Counted from the first letter of the stretch, positions 22,991-35,510 are shown. The stretch: DNA of 64,000 nt from Dermacentor variabilis (GCF_050947875.1 NC_134569.1:202817127-202881126); one strand, 5' to 3'. The notes: generated by a model not told the origin, from the letters alone. A program made the numbers and translations.

Positions 22991-24250
22991 ATAGATAACC
23001 TAAATACTTGTCATATCTACCCTTCAAACCTAGAGTGATTATGTAATATACAGCTCGCTATATTTCTCCTAACTTCGCGATTACAACCGGAAATTTTATA
23101 GAGTGGACATTGCAGTGGCAGCCTATTAACCTGAATTGTGGCTTACACCAAAGGACGCTATCCACCAGTAACATGGGAAATAATTATTCTAGTGGCATAA
23201 TTATTTCCCCTGAATCAAACTAAGCAGGTTTTATTGTAATGTGGAAAGCTGGTGACATATTTTACTCTTATATGCATCGAAGCTATAAAATTTTATCTTC
23301 TAAATAAAGAGAACAGAAAAGAAATACAATAAACTGCGACACAACTAGCAACGGAAGCATCAGAAGCGTCAAAGTTACGTTCTGAGCCGTATCATGTAAC
23401 TGCACACTTCAGCTAAAACGAAAAAAAAAAGAAAAAAAGAGAAAGGAAGGAACACTTGCGAGATTTTTTCTCTGAGAAAGATGATGGCGTGAGAATATGT
23501 CGTCAGAGGTGCATACAGGTTTCTGTTGTAAATCTGTTTAGACTACTACTTCCAAAACACGCTTACTCCAACATATTATGTCATCCGTGTAGTCGCTGCA
23601 ACTTTATCAGCCACATTTCAGATTAATGTTAGATAGACACCACGAAGAGGAGAGGTTCTTTTGCGCCGCCACAGCGTGAACCGCAAAAGCGAGAACATTA
23701 CGCCCAGCGTAAGAGTGATACAAAAGCGACGATCACAGCAATCCAGAGTTTCCTGCGAAAATTAGCACAGGTGAAAATCACAGAGCAAGACAGAAGTTCA
23801 CAGCAAGATGGAGGCTTGAAGTGAATAACAGTGGTAGAACAAGGAACGCCGCTGAAGCCGGCGTTTCGACATAGGGACTTATCCTGACGGGGACAAGTGT
23901 CTCTGTCGTAAGGTTGATTTCAGCGACATTCCTTGCCCTGACGCTGTTATTCTCTTCTGAAGGGAACTTCCATCCAAGGGTGACATATTTTGTTGTTCGT
24001 GTTTTTTTGCACCCACGATCAGCAAGTGGAATAGCCTTCTCAGGGAGGTTGCTTTATATTCATGACATGATAATTTTTATCACGTGCCATGTGCTCAATC
24101 TTTCCTTTGTTCGTATTTCATTGTTATATATCAACTCGTGCATGCCTCCACAGGAGATGGGGGTATTTGAATGAATAAATAAATTAAGCAGAATAAGTAA
24201 ACAAATACAAGTGCAAATAAATAAATAAATAAATAGCTAAACAATTAAAT
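22991..24250 (+). other. Mostly unassigned; possible LINE tail at the right end
   Basis: No gene recognised from 22991 to 23900. From about 24115 a cctccacaggagatggggg stretch leads into repeated aataaataaat units up to 24240. This looks like the 3' UTR and tail of another truncated LINE on the plus strand, but no coding part is readable. Confidence 0.35.
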
Positions 24251-25350
24251 AAATCCGGCTCTATGGTGTTTACGGGAGCTGCGAACATGGCGGTTCAACG
24301 AGCAACAGGATGCTGGGTAGTACAGTGAACTACAATAGTTTACGGACCACGGGATCTCAGAAAACAATAATTTCTGAGCAGCCTGTGACAGTAGTGAGTA
24401 AAACCGAACATTACAACGTTGCTCACATGTAGTAGTAGAGGCTGTAATTACGAATGCTAGGCTGCGTTGTGAGGGCTCGCAGACATTGAGCTTTTTTGTC
24501 AGATCTCACGTTCCGTGAAATTTGTGGTTGAGTGGTTGATTTGTGGCTGTACATCGATATCCTGAAATTTGTCCTCTTGACTTCAAACCAATTTGGGACT
24601 TCAAAATTTGCGATTTTCAACAGAGTGTTACGTACAGAATGTGTTGTTGCACAGCAACTGGCAGGGAGTAGGAATTTTGGCGAAAAGCGACACAGTGGCC
24701 TATCAAGGTGAAAAAAGTTCTTTAAGAACTTGACGTTGCCGCACTCACACGGGAGCCTTCTTTACAATAAACGGCTAATTGTGAACATGCGCTCATGTCA
24801 GCTGTGATAGGTCAATGTTTTTCCACCTTGGTCAGCGCCTGTCTTGCTATTTGCCATGATTCGTCCCAACTAGAAGAGATTTCGTCAAACTCTTCACTTC
24901 AATACGCGCTTTCGCCATTAGAACACTCGCACTGAATACAACCACTACCACAGCCACACATGTTCTTTTGTTTTTTGGACGCGATGGGGGGAGGGGCGTG
25001 GAAGTAGGGTGCCCTCAATCAACCGTAGACGGAGAGAAGCGGCTAATGACGTAGGGGGGCTGGACAGGCGGCATAATAAAGGAAATTACGGAAAAGGGGA
25101 TGGCTCGCGCCAGGCTTCGCCACTGAGTACCACAATTGGCTCTGAATACGCATGTTCGTCGAGCGTAATTTTCCTCAGGCCCTTACAACAAGGTGACATG
25201 TAGGAATTTTAGGCCGGTAAAGGCAGACAAAGAGTATTGGAGTAGAAGAGCGTGTGAAGCCACAAGCACGAAGGTCAGACAAATCCTTGCACTACTCGGC
25301 TTTACCATGGTATCTGAACGATCGAAGCGACAGCGTTCCCTCTGATGATT
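24251..25350. other. Unassigned stretch
   Basis: No gene recognised. A short G-rich patch lies at 24980-25070. Confidence 0.4.
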
Positions 25351-25745
25351 TCAGTAGGAAACTCTACGGCGAAATCGGCGTCCGCTTGCGCATTCCACCG
25401 CGCTATGACCGGCGAGCCCCCGCCCCCATTGACGCGTTCGCCCACAGCGCCTTCCTCTGCGTTGCCAGCGCGGCGTATCTTCTGCGCCACCGGTGGCCCG
25501 TTCCTCCCGCGGCGAGGATTTCCAGCGGCCGTGTCGCTGGCGTAGCGATAGAGTCGGGGAGAGGGGGCGCCCATTTCCCCCTGATCGAACTCTCGCAGTT
25601 CGTCGGCGGCCGCGCGGAACGGTTAGTCCGCTCCGGTCCGGTCTACGCTGAGGGCACTCAGCGCTGTGCGCTCCTACGGAGTCTTCCAACAGGCCACGCG
25701 TTCCCACACAACTGCCGAGTTGTGGTCGGCTTCGCTTGTGCATTT
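25351..25745. other. GC- and CpG-rich island
   Basis: This interval is clearly richer in G, C and CpG than its neighbours and keeps long open frames on both strands (25254-25769 plus, 25351-25743 minus), as expected when stop codons are depleted by composition. The predicted peptides are Arg/Pro/Gly-rich without a domain. It may be a promoter or first-exon region of a host gene whose other exons lie outside or are unreadable, or simply unmethylated GC-rich DNA. Confidence 0.35.
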
Positions 25746-26660
25746 ACGATAACGCCCGATTTCAGGTAGAAACTTCTGCGGGCTTCTTTCTGCTGTGTTC
25801 CTCAATCGGTACAATGTTTTTGTGACGTGTTCTAAGAAACCGTTATGCTCATTTCCGTGTCGATGTGTATTGCTACTGTGTATGGAGACTGCGCTCTTTT
25901 GAGCGAAACGGCGAGTGACCTATGACTGGGACGTGAAATTGTCGTGGTTTCCGTATTCTGAAAGACCAGTCGTTTCATCGAGGCAATGACTGTATATATT
26001 TCTGCTGACTAACCGTGACTGTGTTGAATGCGCTCGCCGCACGTTATCGATGAAAGGCGCTTATCGACCTGGTGGCCTCATCGAGGCTGCCTGACTGCCA
26101 CACTTCCGGATTACTCCCGTGCTGTAAGTGTTGTTTTTCTTTATACATCGAAGTATCCCTTTTTCTGAATTCACACAAATTAACGCAATTCATTTTCACA
26201 CGAAGGTCAGGAGTGCTGCCGGTAAAGTCTTGGTTATTGGTAGTTTTACAGAGCAAGAGCCATGCTTTCTGCACCCTGTATATGCGGCTGCCAGTCATCT
26301 TTGCCTTCTTTTCTTCTTTTCTCACCGCGGGTCATACGTTTCTGTGACAGGCTGTTCCTGCTTTACCGAGGCCGTACTTTCGCTTGGAAATCTTTTCAAA
26401 GCAATTTTGGTGTGACCCATGAACACCAAGTTTTCGCTACGAGGATGACAGCAGAATCTTAGAGCATCACGATATTTTTATATTTGGCGTGCACCATATA
26501 AATATACGGGGATGCAGTCGCATAAAAGCTAGGAGGCTGCGGCCCCATTCTTTGGAAGCAATATGCAGCTTTATCATGGTGCTTCAGATTTAGTTAAACG
26601 TGCTAATATTATCGCATAGTCGGTATTCATGCCACCTAAGAGAACGATATATTTGAAGAA
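25746..26660. other. Unassigned stretch
   Basis: No gene recognised; small overlapping frames at 26044-26462 on both strands have no motif. Confidence 0.4.
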
Positions 26661-26662
26661 AC

Positions 26663-26760
26663 GAAAGGCGGGGAGGTTCACCAATATAGAGTTACCGATT
26701 TGCTACGCTGCAGAGCGGGGGGGGGGGGGGGGGAAGGGGAGCAGAGAAACACAGGTAGGA
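26663..26760 (+). repeat. Polypurine dispersed repeat, copy 1
   Basis: ggcggggaggttcacca, then ccgatttgctacgctgcag, then a run of 17 G at 26717-26733. This matches the order in the 30590 copy: ggcagggaggttaaccag, ccggtttgctaccatac, then a G-run. Confidence 0.6.
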
Positions 26761-27206
26761 ACGAGGATAATTTCGTGGTAAGAAACTCACCTGTGCCCTC
26801 CTCGTTGTGATATGTTTTCTGCGCCTAGATGCCTGCATCTGAATAAAAGTTGGTGTTCTTTGCAATGATATAAAAGCAAGTGCGATTCCTCTTTCGTAGT
26901 TCAGTTATTTCTTCGATTATTTATTTCACGTAAGTGTTTTGGCGCTTAACCACGTCACCCTTGTACACGGTGTGCTATGAAAGAGAATCCCAATTTTTTT
27001 TAGCCGATTATTAGTCACCTCTTGCAGATTTAGTGGGGACGCCGAAAATGAGATTTTAGTACAATGGGAATATTCACTTTTCTTCGCAGTAAGGATCAGT
27101 CGTGAGGAAAAAGCACTAGGTTAATCACCATCATGTTAAAAGACGAGGAACACAAGGGACAGCCTCTCCAAAATAAGCAACGAAAGTTTGCGTTGTTCTA
27201 GGGCAG

Positions 27207-27465
27207 CACGCTGTCCTAATAATAATAATATTTGGGGTTTTACGTGCCAAAACCACTTTCTGATTATGAGGCACGCCGTAGTGGAGGACTCCGGAAATTT
27301 TGACCACCTGGGGTTCTTTAACGTGCACCTAAATCTAAGCACACGGGTGTTTTCACCCCCATCGAAATGCGGCCGCCGTGGCCGGGATTCGATCCCGCGA
27401 CCTCGTGCTCAGCAGCCCAACACCATAGCCACTGAGCCACCACGGCGGGTACCACGCTGTCCTAA
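27207..27465 (-). mobile_element. Ruka-type SINE, full length with 13-bp duplication
   Basis: The best-preserved SINE copy. The body is 27220-27450 and is flanked by exact duplications cacgctgtcctaa at 27207-27219 and 27453-27465. On the minus strand it starts with a tRNA-like head, with an A-box region near gtggctcagtggctatgg and a B-box at gggatcgaatccc. It continues through the gcggccgcatttcga body and ends in an ATT-repeat tail at 27220-27231. It depends on LINE machinery supplied in trans. The exact duplication and high similarity to the 53895 copy indicate recent activity. Confidence 0.93.
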
Positions 27466-29183
27466 AAAAAAATATTTAAGCATATAGAACATTTCGGTGA
27501 CCTTAACTATATAAACGCGAGGCACGATTAATGTTTGCCGAATGTTACACTTGAAGTAGCAAGCAAGGCCGCGTGCAACATAAAAGCCGAAGTGCTCGAA
27601 AGGAATTTCAAGCCAGTGACTGGATATGTCGGTTAGTTTTGTTCGCTGAGGATGTGTTAAGATGGGAGAAATTAGCCAGCGCATCGTTTCCGAATAGCAG
27701 GTAATCACAGAGAAAGGTAATTAGTAACGAAAAAATTATTTATATTTATTTCAGCAAACACTGCCTGGCTCTACGTGTTTAAGAACAATGAAGCGTCAAA
27801 AAAAAAAGTACAATCGTAGACGGGTCGTGTGTTGCTTGCCTTCATGGTTGTAATGTCGAGATATCTAGGGGGACATTTTGTTTAAAATCATTTACGTTTA
27901 CAAAGATGTCGGCGCCAGTTACTCTTCTTCTTTTACGTGTGATTAGAACTTCGCACGGAAAGAATAAATATTATTATTACAGCATACGGTTACGTTACTA
28001 CTGTTGTGTACGCTGTCACAGTAACTGCTGTACACCGTTAACTAATGTTTTGTATGGTGTAGCTAGTATTCGCCGCTGTATATTTTTCTCCACACGCGCA
28101 CGCACGCACACGCACAGACGTACACACATTGCAAAACAAACAAGCAGGAATGCGAAAACAGAACGCAATATAACAAGCTGTGTAATACGTAGCGGAAAGA
28201 CGATTATTCATAACGATCTGACGATTCAAATTATTGGTGGTATGCGGATATTTAGAGCGCACTCTGTCTGCGCTATCAGCCACGTGTTCCAATTTTCTTT
28301 TTCTGAGCCTTCGTAGTACGCGTGCAGGAATTTTTCTCGGCTGCGTCAGTTAAGCTGCTTACATTTCACAAGGCACGAGGCCTATTACCGCTCTAAGCCC
28401 TTCTGCGCGCAAACATACGCACCTCAAGATAACGGTCTGTACAAAACTGGTGCTTTCGCAAATATCGCTTGGCGCCTTGACTGAATCTGAAAAAAAAAAG
28501 AATGTAGAAAAACAATAAATTAAACAGAAAAACTCAATCTCGGGCTTTGCTTAACTCGACGTTCTTCTTTTCATGTTCTCCCAATAATCCCACGTGGCAA
28601 CTTTCGTTACCCTTTAGGGGAGCGTTGCGTGGCCGATAGGATTAAACGCCGAGACCTGCTTCGTAAAGAGCCAATATACCACTTTCCTCATGTGGCAGCA
28701 GCTCCTGCGTAGAGTTAGCGTAGCGTTCAACGTTTCTTTCTTATTGCTCTAAAGATAGATATTGCGCTAAAAATGGTTCCTGTCTCCCGAAAATTCAGGC
28801 AATGCATCTTTCCATCATTTCGTCTAAAATTACCATAATGTTTTTGGTAGCTGCAAGATTTATGCGAAGCCCCATGTCTGCCGTGGCCTACAGTGGAATC
28901 TTTCATTCTTGTTTTCGTTGATTTTTTATGGCTCGTTTGACATTTCACACGGTGACGAACTAACGTGGGCCATTAGGTCACTTAACTACGCCATTTGTGA
29001 GCCTCACTAGAAGTTGGAAAGAGATGCAGGTTTGATTACGCGTCTGTCCCTTTCTCCATAGGTTGCTGTTGAGAGAATAATGCGCAGAGTACCTAGAATA
29101 CTACATCTATATTGTACACTTAAAAAATCGTGCGAAATAAATAATATTTAAAGAACACATAAATAAATTCATAAATAAAGCAC
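27466..29183. other. Unassigned stretch
   Basis: No gene recognised. A short CA-rich patch lies at 28093-28122. Confidence 0.4.
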
Positions 29184-29310
29184 AAAGAAGTTGAAAAAGA
29201 CAGGAAAGGAACGAAGCATAAGCAGGGAGATTAAATGGACTTTGTCCAGCTTGCTACCCTATACACGTGCGGATGGAAAGGGAAAAAGAGAGAGAAGACA
29301 GGAGTTTAGA
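29184..29310 (+). repeat. Polypurine dispersed repeat, copy 2
   Basis: gcagggagattaaatgg, cttgctaccctatacacg and a following GA-rich stretch match the same order as the 30590 copy. It is preceded by AAATAAATT-type sequence. Confidence 0.55.
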
Positions 29311-29884
29311 ATAATCATAAGTAATGATAATGATGACCCTTACTCAAAGTTCACTCCACCTCTATCGTCTGTACACGCTGCCACCTGAATGCTCTGCGCC
29401 GCGGTCCCCTGGTGCAAGAGTCGTCCTAATATATACTAACATGGATGGTGGATCCAGACAAAGAGCTCATTTCAAGCTCAGCTCACAGCGAACGACATGA
29501 GTGCGTCACTTCGTACACAGTTGTACTGCGCCACTCGTCTCAAACGTTTTTCTAGCACTGCGTATAGACCTTTCAATCAGGCGAATATTAAATGGCGCGC
29601 TTCGAGCCTTTGCTACGCCTTGGCTTGTGTCAGCCGGTGCGGCGCTGTTTGAATGTAGCCTTTCGGTGTAGCGGTAACTACAGATTGAGGATATTTCTCT
29701 TGGCTGCTCAAACATGCACGCGCATCATCAACCGCGGTGTGCGTGTTGTGAAATACATTAGCTCTATCGGTTTTCATTCCGCGAAGACCAGCGGTGTCTC
29801 TGAAGCGCCAGCGTGAATTGAAATCTCACTGTCTGATCGTTTGGCGTAAGAACTAAAACATAAGAGTGCTCGTGCACGGCCAAC

Positions 29885-29887
<3 letters not shown>

Positions 29888-29983
<96 letters not shown>
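29888..29983. repeat. ATT microsatellite, 96 bp
   Basis: About 32 uninterrupted ATT units; the Asn, Ile and Tyr homopolymer frames are artefacts. Such tails are found at the 3' end of the SINE and of one LINE in this window, but no element is readable next to this one. Confidence 0.97.
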
Positions 29984-30014
29984 AGAGATGCAAACGTACG
30001 AGCACACACAAAAA

Positions 30015-30840
30015 AAAAGGGAGGGAGCAAGCTGACAACTGCCACGGAGAGGGGTACAACGCCTGCCTACTCTTGCGGGAGGAGGGAATGTAAAGAGGAG
30101 AAGATAGGAAACAAAGGCCGCAAGAGATCGAACCACTGGTCCTTACAAAATACTTGGGTCAACCATTGGCATCGTTCGCAAGCATTTCAAGTCGAGTAGA
30201 CCTGAAAACACTACGCTATGTCTACGTCATCCTTCCGTATGACGCTAATGACGTTGCTCAGCAGAACGCTCGCTGCGGTTGGTAATCCAGCATGATACAC
30301 ATAAGTTTTGTGCTTCGGCATTGTATTTTTGCACTGTAAAGCAGTACTGTCCAACGAAGACGGCCCAAGACGAACGTGACAGCTATTTGTGAGGACAAAT
30401 TTTCCGTAAAACGTGTGAGTGCGTCGTAGATGACGGGAGGAACAAGACGGAAAGAGAAATAGGTTTTCATTCTCTTTCCAAAAAGGAGAATAGCCACAAT
30501 GGCCAACACCGCAGTAAGACCTCGCATGGTCATGCCGCAGGCTCGTTATTACTGTTTCTTTTGAACACATATATACATTTAACAGGAAAGGGAAAACGAG
30601 GAGCAGGCTGTAACTGCCACTGGAAGGAAGGAAGGAAAAAGCGGAGAAGGAAAGGCAGGGAGGTTAACCAGTTTAGCTTAACCGGTTTGCTACCATACAC
30701 ATGGGAGCGGAATGGGGGGTTGAAAGATGATGGGGGGGGGGGGGGCACAACGCCTGCCTACTCTTCAGAAGGGAGGGGACAACAACACAGAAATGGAAGA
30801 CAGGAAGGAGGGGAGGAAATAGGAAAGAAAGAGCAACAGG
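30015..30840 (+). repeat. Polypurine dispersed repeat, copies 3 and 4
   Basis: A partial copy lies at 30022-30115 (aactgccacggagaggggt ... caacgcctgcctactcttg). A fuller copy at 30590-30800 contains aactgccactgg, ggcagggaggttaaccag, ccggtttgctaccatac, a 14-G run at 30732-30745 and caacgcctgcctactcttc. The shared cctgcctactctt block shows that both belong to one family. Between them, 30120-30590 has no recognisable content. Confidence 0.6.
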
Positions 30841-31855
30841 ACTAATCTAAAAGAGTAAAGTAGCACGCACAGTACAGAACACACAGTAGGTTTCAGCCAT
30901 GCGCTATGAAGCACAAGCAGGTCTATATAGCCCAGCCGTTACCAGTGCTTCGCCCGCTCGCGCAACCCGCAGCCGGTCCCTCGACCACTCGAAAAGCGTG
31001 AGTCACACTGTACGCTGTGCTGTAATTAGTAGCCGAAACTGTTTTATTCGTGGGCGGAAACCTCGTCCGACAAGCGCGGTATTCGCGCAATGTATCTGCA
31101 GATACCAATTCTAACTCGTCAAATTAAACCGCACAACTTATTCCGAAGGAGAACGGTACCCACGCTGCCAAGATCGCCTTGTGTTTCGTAACTACTCATC
31201 GCTGCTGAACCCAAACTCAGAATTACGGCAGGAATGCCACAGTAAGGTAGCGTTCGTGAAGCGAATTTTCAGAGACACGTAACTGATCTCCGAGGCTGAT
31301 CGTAGGCTCGAACGCGCGCGCGCACGTCGCGCTGGGTGCTCCGTCCGCCTCAGCGCCGCAGAAACTCCGGCCGTAACCCAACGCCGAGTAGCAGGTCAGT
31401 ACATTGGTTCAGGCCGACCTCTCAGCTTTTCTCTCGTAATGAATAGCTCTCTCAGGCCATGCCGCCTGAATCACTTGAGTACGTCTTACAGAACCGTTTT
31501 TCGCGTAAAAGATGCCACGTCATAATGAGCAGACTGCGGGAGCGCGAAAACGACCACCAGAAACGCCACCGAACGTGTACCTGGCATTGAACACGGAGCG
31601 CTCGCCCCGGCCAGCCTGCCGACTACCCACGCATCATGGCACCACCGCCTACGCGATATCACGGCGCCCATGAAAAACACAAAAGGTCTATATACTAGAG
31701 AGTATTTTAGGAATATTTAGGGATATGTTCGCCTTGTGCTTCATATTACGGAGTTTGTGATCGATATGTAAGGAGAGGTGAATCGAACGACAGCCTTTGC
31801 TTATGAAAGTCAACAGGTAGAGGTTTTTAAGTAAGAAACTGCACACCCACAACTT
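30841..31855. other. Unassigned stretch with a CpG-rich patch
   Basis: No gene recognised. 31310-31400 is rich in CG dinucleotides (gcgcgcgcgcacgtcgcgc). Confidence 0.4.
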
Positions 31856-32046
31856 TCGCGGTAGCCGAGCGGCTATGCCATGCGGTGCCGACCTCGAGGT
31901 CCGGGTTCAGCCCAGGCCGCGACACCCGCATTTCGATGAGGGTGGTGTCAAAATTATTCTCAGAATCACGTATGGCGTAAATGATCCGAAGTCTCCAACT
32001 ACAGCGTGCCTCTGAAACATATCGTGGTAATGACACCTGCAACTGG
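31856..32046 (+). mobile_element. Ruka-type SINE, diverged, plus strand
   Basis: This is the only copy whose head reads on the plus strand. The tRNA-like part has A-box-like gtagccgagcggctatgcc and B-box gggttcagccc. It is followed by the cgcatttcgatgaggg body and by ccgaagtctccaactac and agcgtgcctctga, the complements of the segments seen in the minus-strand copies. There is no tail or duplication, so it is an old copy. Confidence 0.75.
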
Positions 32047-32364
32047 AGACTGAAAATAATTCAAAATTGCAACATCAGTTTTAGCTTTCATGAGCTCTGA
32101 CTCTTATCTGAGTAAGGAACGCACACGGAGGTGATTACAAAGTTCTGAATTATAACCACTTGCAGGGTTGTGAAAAACTACTGATGCCAATAACATATAT
32201 GTCGCGACATACCTGCAACGCACATTGCCGGCCCAACTTCTCGACACAAGATGACGCTTTCTACCCGCGATAATCAAAGCAAGCATCTTCATTGCGCCAC
32301 AGCGTCTCGTCACTCTCAAAATGCCAGCAAGCAATCGATTTATGTTTATGCATTCTTTCTATCT

Positions 32365-32371
32365 TTGTTTT

Positions 32372-32422
<51 letters not shown>

Positions 32423-32440
32423 CTCTTTCTTTCTTTATTC
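32365..32440. repeat. TTTC microsatellite
   Basis: About 18 tttc/ctttc units with one ctct variant. On the minus strand it would be a GAAA repeat downstream of the LINE at 32680-33860 and could be an expanded tail, but about 240 bp separate them. Confidence 0.95.
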
Positions 32441-32679
32441 ATTTACTCAGTACATTCCTCACAGAAATGCCTTGGGGGACGCGACAAAACGCAGTGAATA
32501 TACAAGACTGGGCCGCGCTGCCCTTGACAGAAGCGCTTACATGACCACATAATGCAATGGCAAAAGAAATAGAAGTTCGGCAATTTGAAACATGCTAAAA
32601 CTTTGGTATCAATCATTTTTCTTCCTTTTTTTGACATCGATAACATGAATACAGGTACATACAAGTACATGATACAAGT

Positions 32680-33860
32680 AGGTCGCAATAGCAGTCATCC
32701 GGGTACAGAACATATATCGGACTTCCAGAATGAAAACAAAGACTCGCAGGGTTAACGGAAACCAAATAAAATCAGTTCGGCACTATCTTTAGTTTGTATT
32801 AGGAGAAAATTTCCTCAACTTTTTCCTGAGTTTCTGCACTGAGGTAGCTGTAACGAGTGTTTGATCTATTTCTGGATATTCGTTGAGTAGATATGGTATC
32901 ATAAAACTGAGGTTTTCATCGCCACATTTTGTACGGGAACTTTTCGTGGGTATTAAATTCTCTTGTAGGTGGTACGGACAAGGTTACGCTTGATATTTGG
33001 TTTGAAATGTTGTAGTTGTTCGGTGCTGGCGCGAAATTTCTAAGGCCAGTTTTATTTATATAATTTATGAATTGGCAATATTTTATTTCGTTTAGAAAAA
33101 GGTGTAGTGGTCTTCAAACAGTTCCGAATTGATAAACATGTCGGTATTGGCGTCTCGTAACGCCTTCCATTTTCGCAGCCAAGCGTCGCGAATTTCTGAT
33201 TTTGCGAAGCGAACAATTACGCCCCGTGTTTTACCCCGCTAAGCAAGAAACCTGTGTATGGCTGTTATAGTCGTTCGAGCACAGTGGCTTAAGCTCCACT
33301 TTCGTACCTGTGTTATTAACCTTGTTCATCAAGCTTTGCCGATTAGTCTCTGGGAGGCCGTGAATATCAATGTTCAGACGACGGCTGCGCCGCTCTAGCT
33401 TATGTACGTCCAGATTGACCTGTGTAATTTTATTGGCCCCTTCCCCCTTCTCAAGCTGTTCCACTCCTTTCGTAACTTCCTTGGCTTAGTTTTCTTGGGC
33501 AAGAAGACGTGTTTGAAACTCGGCGAATTTATCGGAGAGTAGTTTGACGAGCGATTCAAGTGGCTCAAGCTTGTCAGACAAGGCCAGAAAAGAGTCAGTC
33601 TTACTTTCCATTGCAAGAAGCCGATTATGGCCGAAATCCCACTGCTCTTTCGGCTGTCGCGCTCTTGTCGCAAGTTTCTCGAGAGGTTGCAGAGAGGGAC
33701 GTCCAATGTCCTAATATCACTCTAACGACTAGCTGGAACAGCGGAAAAAGCTTGCACATTGCCTGCCACTGCTGGCTAATGACGTTGCAGGCGATAGCAC
33801 GTGAACTACGAAGTATTTCGTCAGGACGAACTTACATTATTTGATTCCCTCAAGAAGCCA
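32680..33860 (-). mobile_element. Internally deleted LINE: ORF1 joined to ORF2 C-terminus
   Basis: On the minus strand, 33860-33090 is an ORF1 remnant. A coiled-coil-like heptad stretch (VEQLEKGEGANKITQVNLDV near 33430) is followed by KLERRSRRLNIDIHGLPET, the conserved entry to the LINE ORF1 RNA-binding domain, and then by GVIVRFAKSEIRDAWLRKWK. Directly after a few stops, 33070-32770 reads as an ORF2 C-terminus: RTKCGDENLSFMIPYLLNEY followed by ...LVTATSVQKLRKKLRKF. Endonuclease and reverse transcriptase are missing between them. Frameshifts and stops show an old, non-autonomous copy. CR1/Jockey-type is likely from the C-terminal motif. Confidence 0.65.
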
Positions 33861-35030
33861 AGAAGTCAATGACTGCGTAGACTTCATCATGTGCCTTCTC
33901 ATCGCTTCTCTTTCCTCTGCACGCGGAGTGCCATTGAATTCGGTTCGGCTCTACTTTACGCTATCGAGTAGCTGTCTTCATATTTTTGTCCACTGTGCTT
34001 GTACAAGTACGTATACCATACTCACGGCGTGAAACGCGTCAATGTGGGAGAAAATAATGCGATTACCTTCGTTTCTCTACCATCAGTTCCCGCGGCATCG
34101 GCGTAATTTAGGCTCGTACATTTGTACCAGAGTCAGCGTCACCTTTAGGGAACAGATTGGCAGCGAGACGACATGGTACTCTCGAGTAATTGCACATATG
34201 GAGTGTTCTTTAATGTTTCCCTGCTGCGTTTCATTCGCCGAGTCTATAGCAGCAAGAACCCCGTGTATCCTTCTTCTTTAGGGCGGTATGTTCAGTGTCC
34301 ATGGTCTATAAAGGCTTCAAGGCTGAAATTGCACGGGCAGCGGAATATCTATGAATGCGGACAATACGTGATTTTCTTTGTTAAAATCGTAGGCGCGCGC
34401 TTCAAGAAAGCGAGGCCAGACTGCGCCTGCAATGAGATCAGCTCCGCAGTGATGGTCGCTGCACACGAGCAATATTTCCAGCTCACACTGGTAGCTCGTC
34501 ATTTGCATCTGAATTTGATACGCGATACCTAAAGTGGTCCCTTTTCAGCGCTTGAATGTCTGAGCGCGTTGTGCAAGACCCCGTTGGAAAATTTATACGC
34601 GACTTCGCATATGCTTAACACGCAAGAGCCCTTGTCATTGGACCAAAAAGACGAAATATATTGACGATATTGTTAAAGCTCAGTGTATAATCAAGTATGT
34701 GATAAAAATAAAAGTTCTGAAGACGATGAAGGCATTGATGAGCTGCTCGTCAAATCCGACATCCATGACTATTTCCTGGCAGTCCAGCAAGACTGATTTC
34801 GGCGGTTTTATAGTTGACTCCTTATGCAGTCTATCAAAGAACCCAGGGTCGTTGACACTAAATGTTTTGCTTAGCTATATTGTTCATTAGTTGAAGTGAA
34901 GCTAAAGAAAACTATTTTCAGCTGAAGTTTGTCCTGCGGGCTCTAGAGCGGGTGCGGGTTATCTGAGATGTTTATATTTAGAGTCCTAATTTTCCTGGTA
35001 GACTGTACACCGGGTGCGGACTGTAGGCAG
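33861..35030. other. Unassigned stretch
   Basis: No gene recognised. Short plus-strand frames at 34042-34532 have no family signature. Confidence 0.4.
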
Positions 35031-35510
35031 CAAAATGCGGTATAATAAGTCGAAAGCCATAAGTGTTTCGTTGCAATGGCTTATACTGAAAAAACGCGAC
35101 GTCTCATCGAGTGCTACAAGAACTATCACCATTAGCAATGGTTCATACCCCGTAAGCAAGCATAGGTGCAATGGCTCATACTCCCTTAAGGCAGAGGCTT
35201 CAAGCGCTCAGCAACGTGAAGCGAATAGTGCATACATTCATTGCAATCACCCATACACCACACAGAGCACCACCCGCTTCAATTCCCTGCTGAAGAAATG
35301 CAACGTTAAGTCGAAGAGAAACCGCGAGTCTGATCCCGCTATACGAGCGCCCGAAGCCGCAGCTAAGCGTCGAAAACGAGCCAAAGTAGCCAAACTGCAA
35401 AAGCAGCAACACGACGATGTGGGAAGACGCATTACCAAGCGTACAGCAGGCTTTCGTCATCACGTGTTGCAGGAGCATAACATGCTGCCGAATGTTAACT
35501 CGCCTGAAAT
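35031..35510 (+). pseudogene. Dispersed repeat coding a basic charged module
   Basis: An open frame covering this interval includes EANSAYIHCNHPYTTQ, then KSKRNRESDPAIRAPEAAAK followed by RRKRAKVAKLQKQ. The minus-strand locus at 57850-58760 encodes the same order with substitutions (SEANSAYVH; then KSKRNRESDPATRAREAAAT), and non-coding flanks also match (atggctcatactcccttaag versus its complement near 58690). The module of Arg/Lys pairs around DPA-x-RA-x-EAAA resembles those at 42.6, 48.8, 50.0 and 60.7 kb. The protein family is not identified; the frame continues past the module into unrelated hydrophobic residues to 35676, which I do not regard as coding. Confidence 0.45.

Noticed and set aside
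25254..25769. 171-residue host protein
   Set aside because: Equally long frames on the opposite strand and no domain; openness is explained by GC composition.
29764..30136. Poly-Asn, poly-Ile and poly-Tyr frames
   Set aside because: Direct translation of the ATT microsatellite.
32251..32552. Phe/Leu/Ser-rich membrane-like frames
   Set aside because: Translation of the TTTC microsatellite, not a transmembrane protein.
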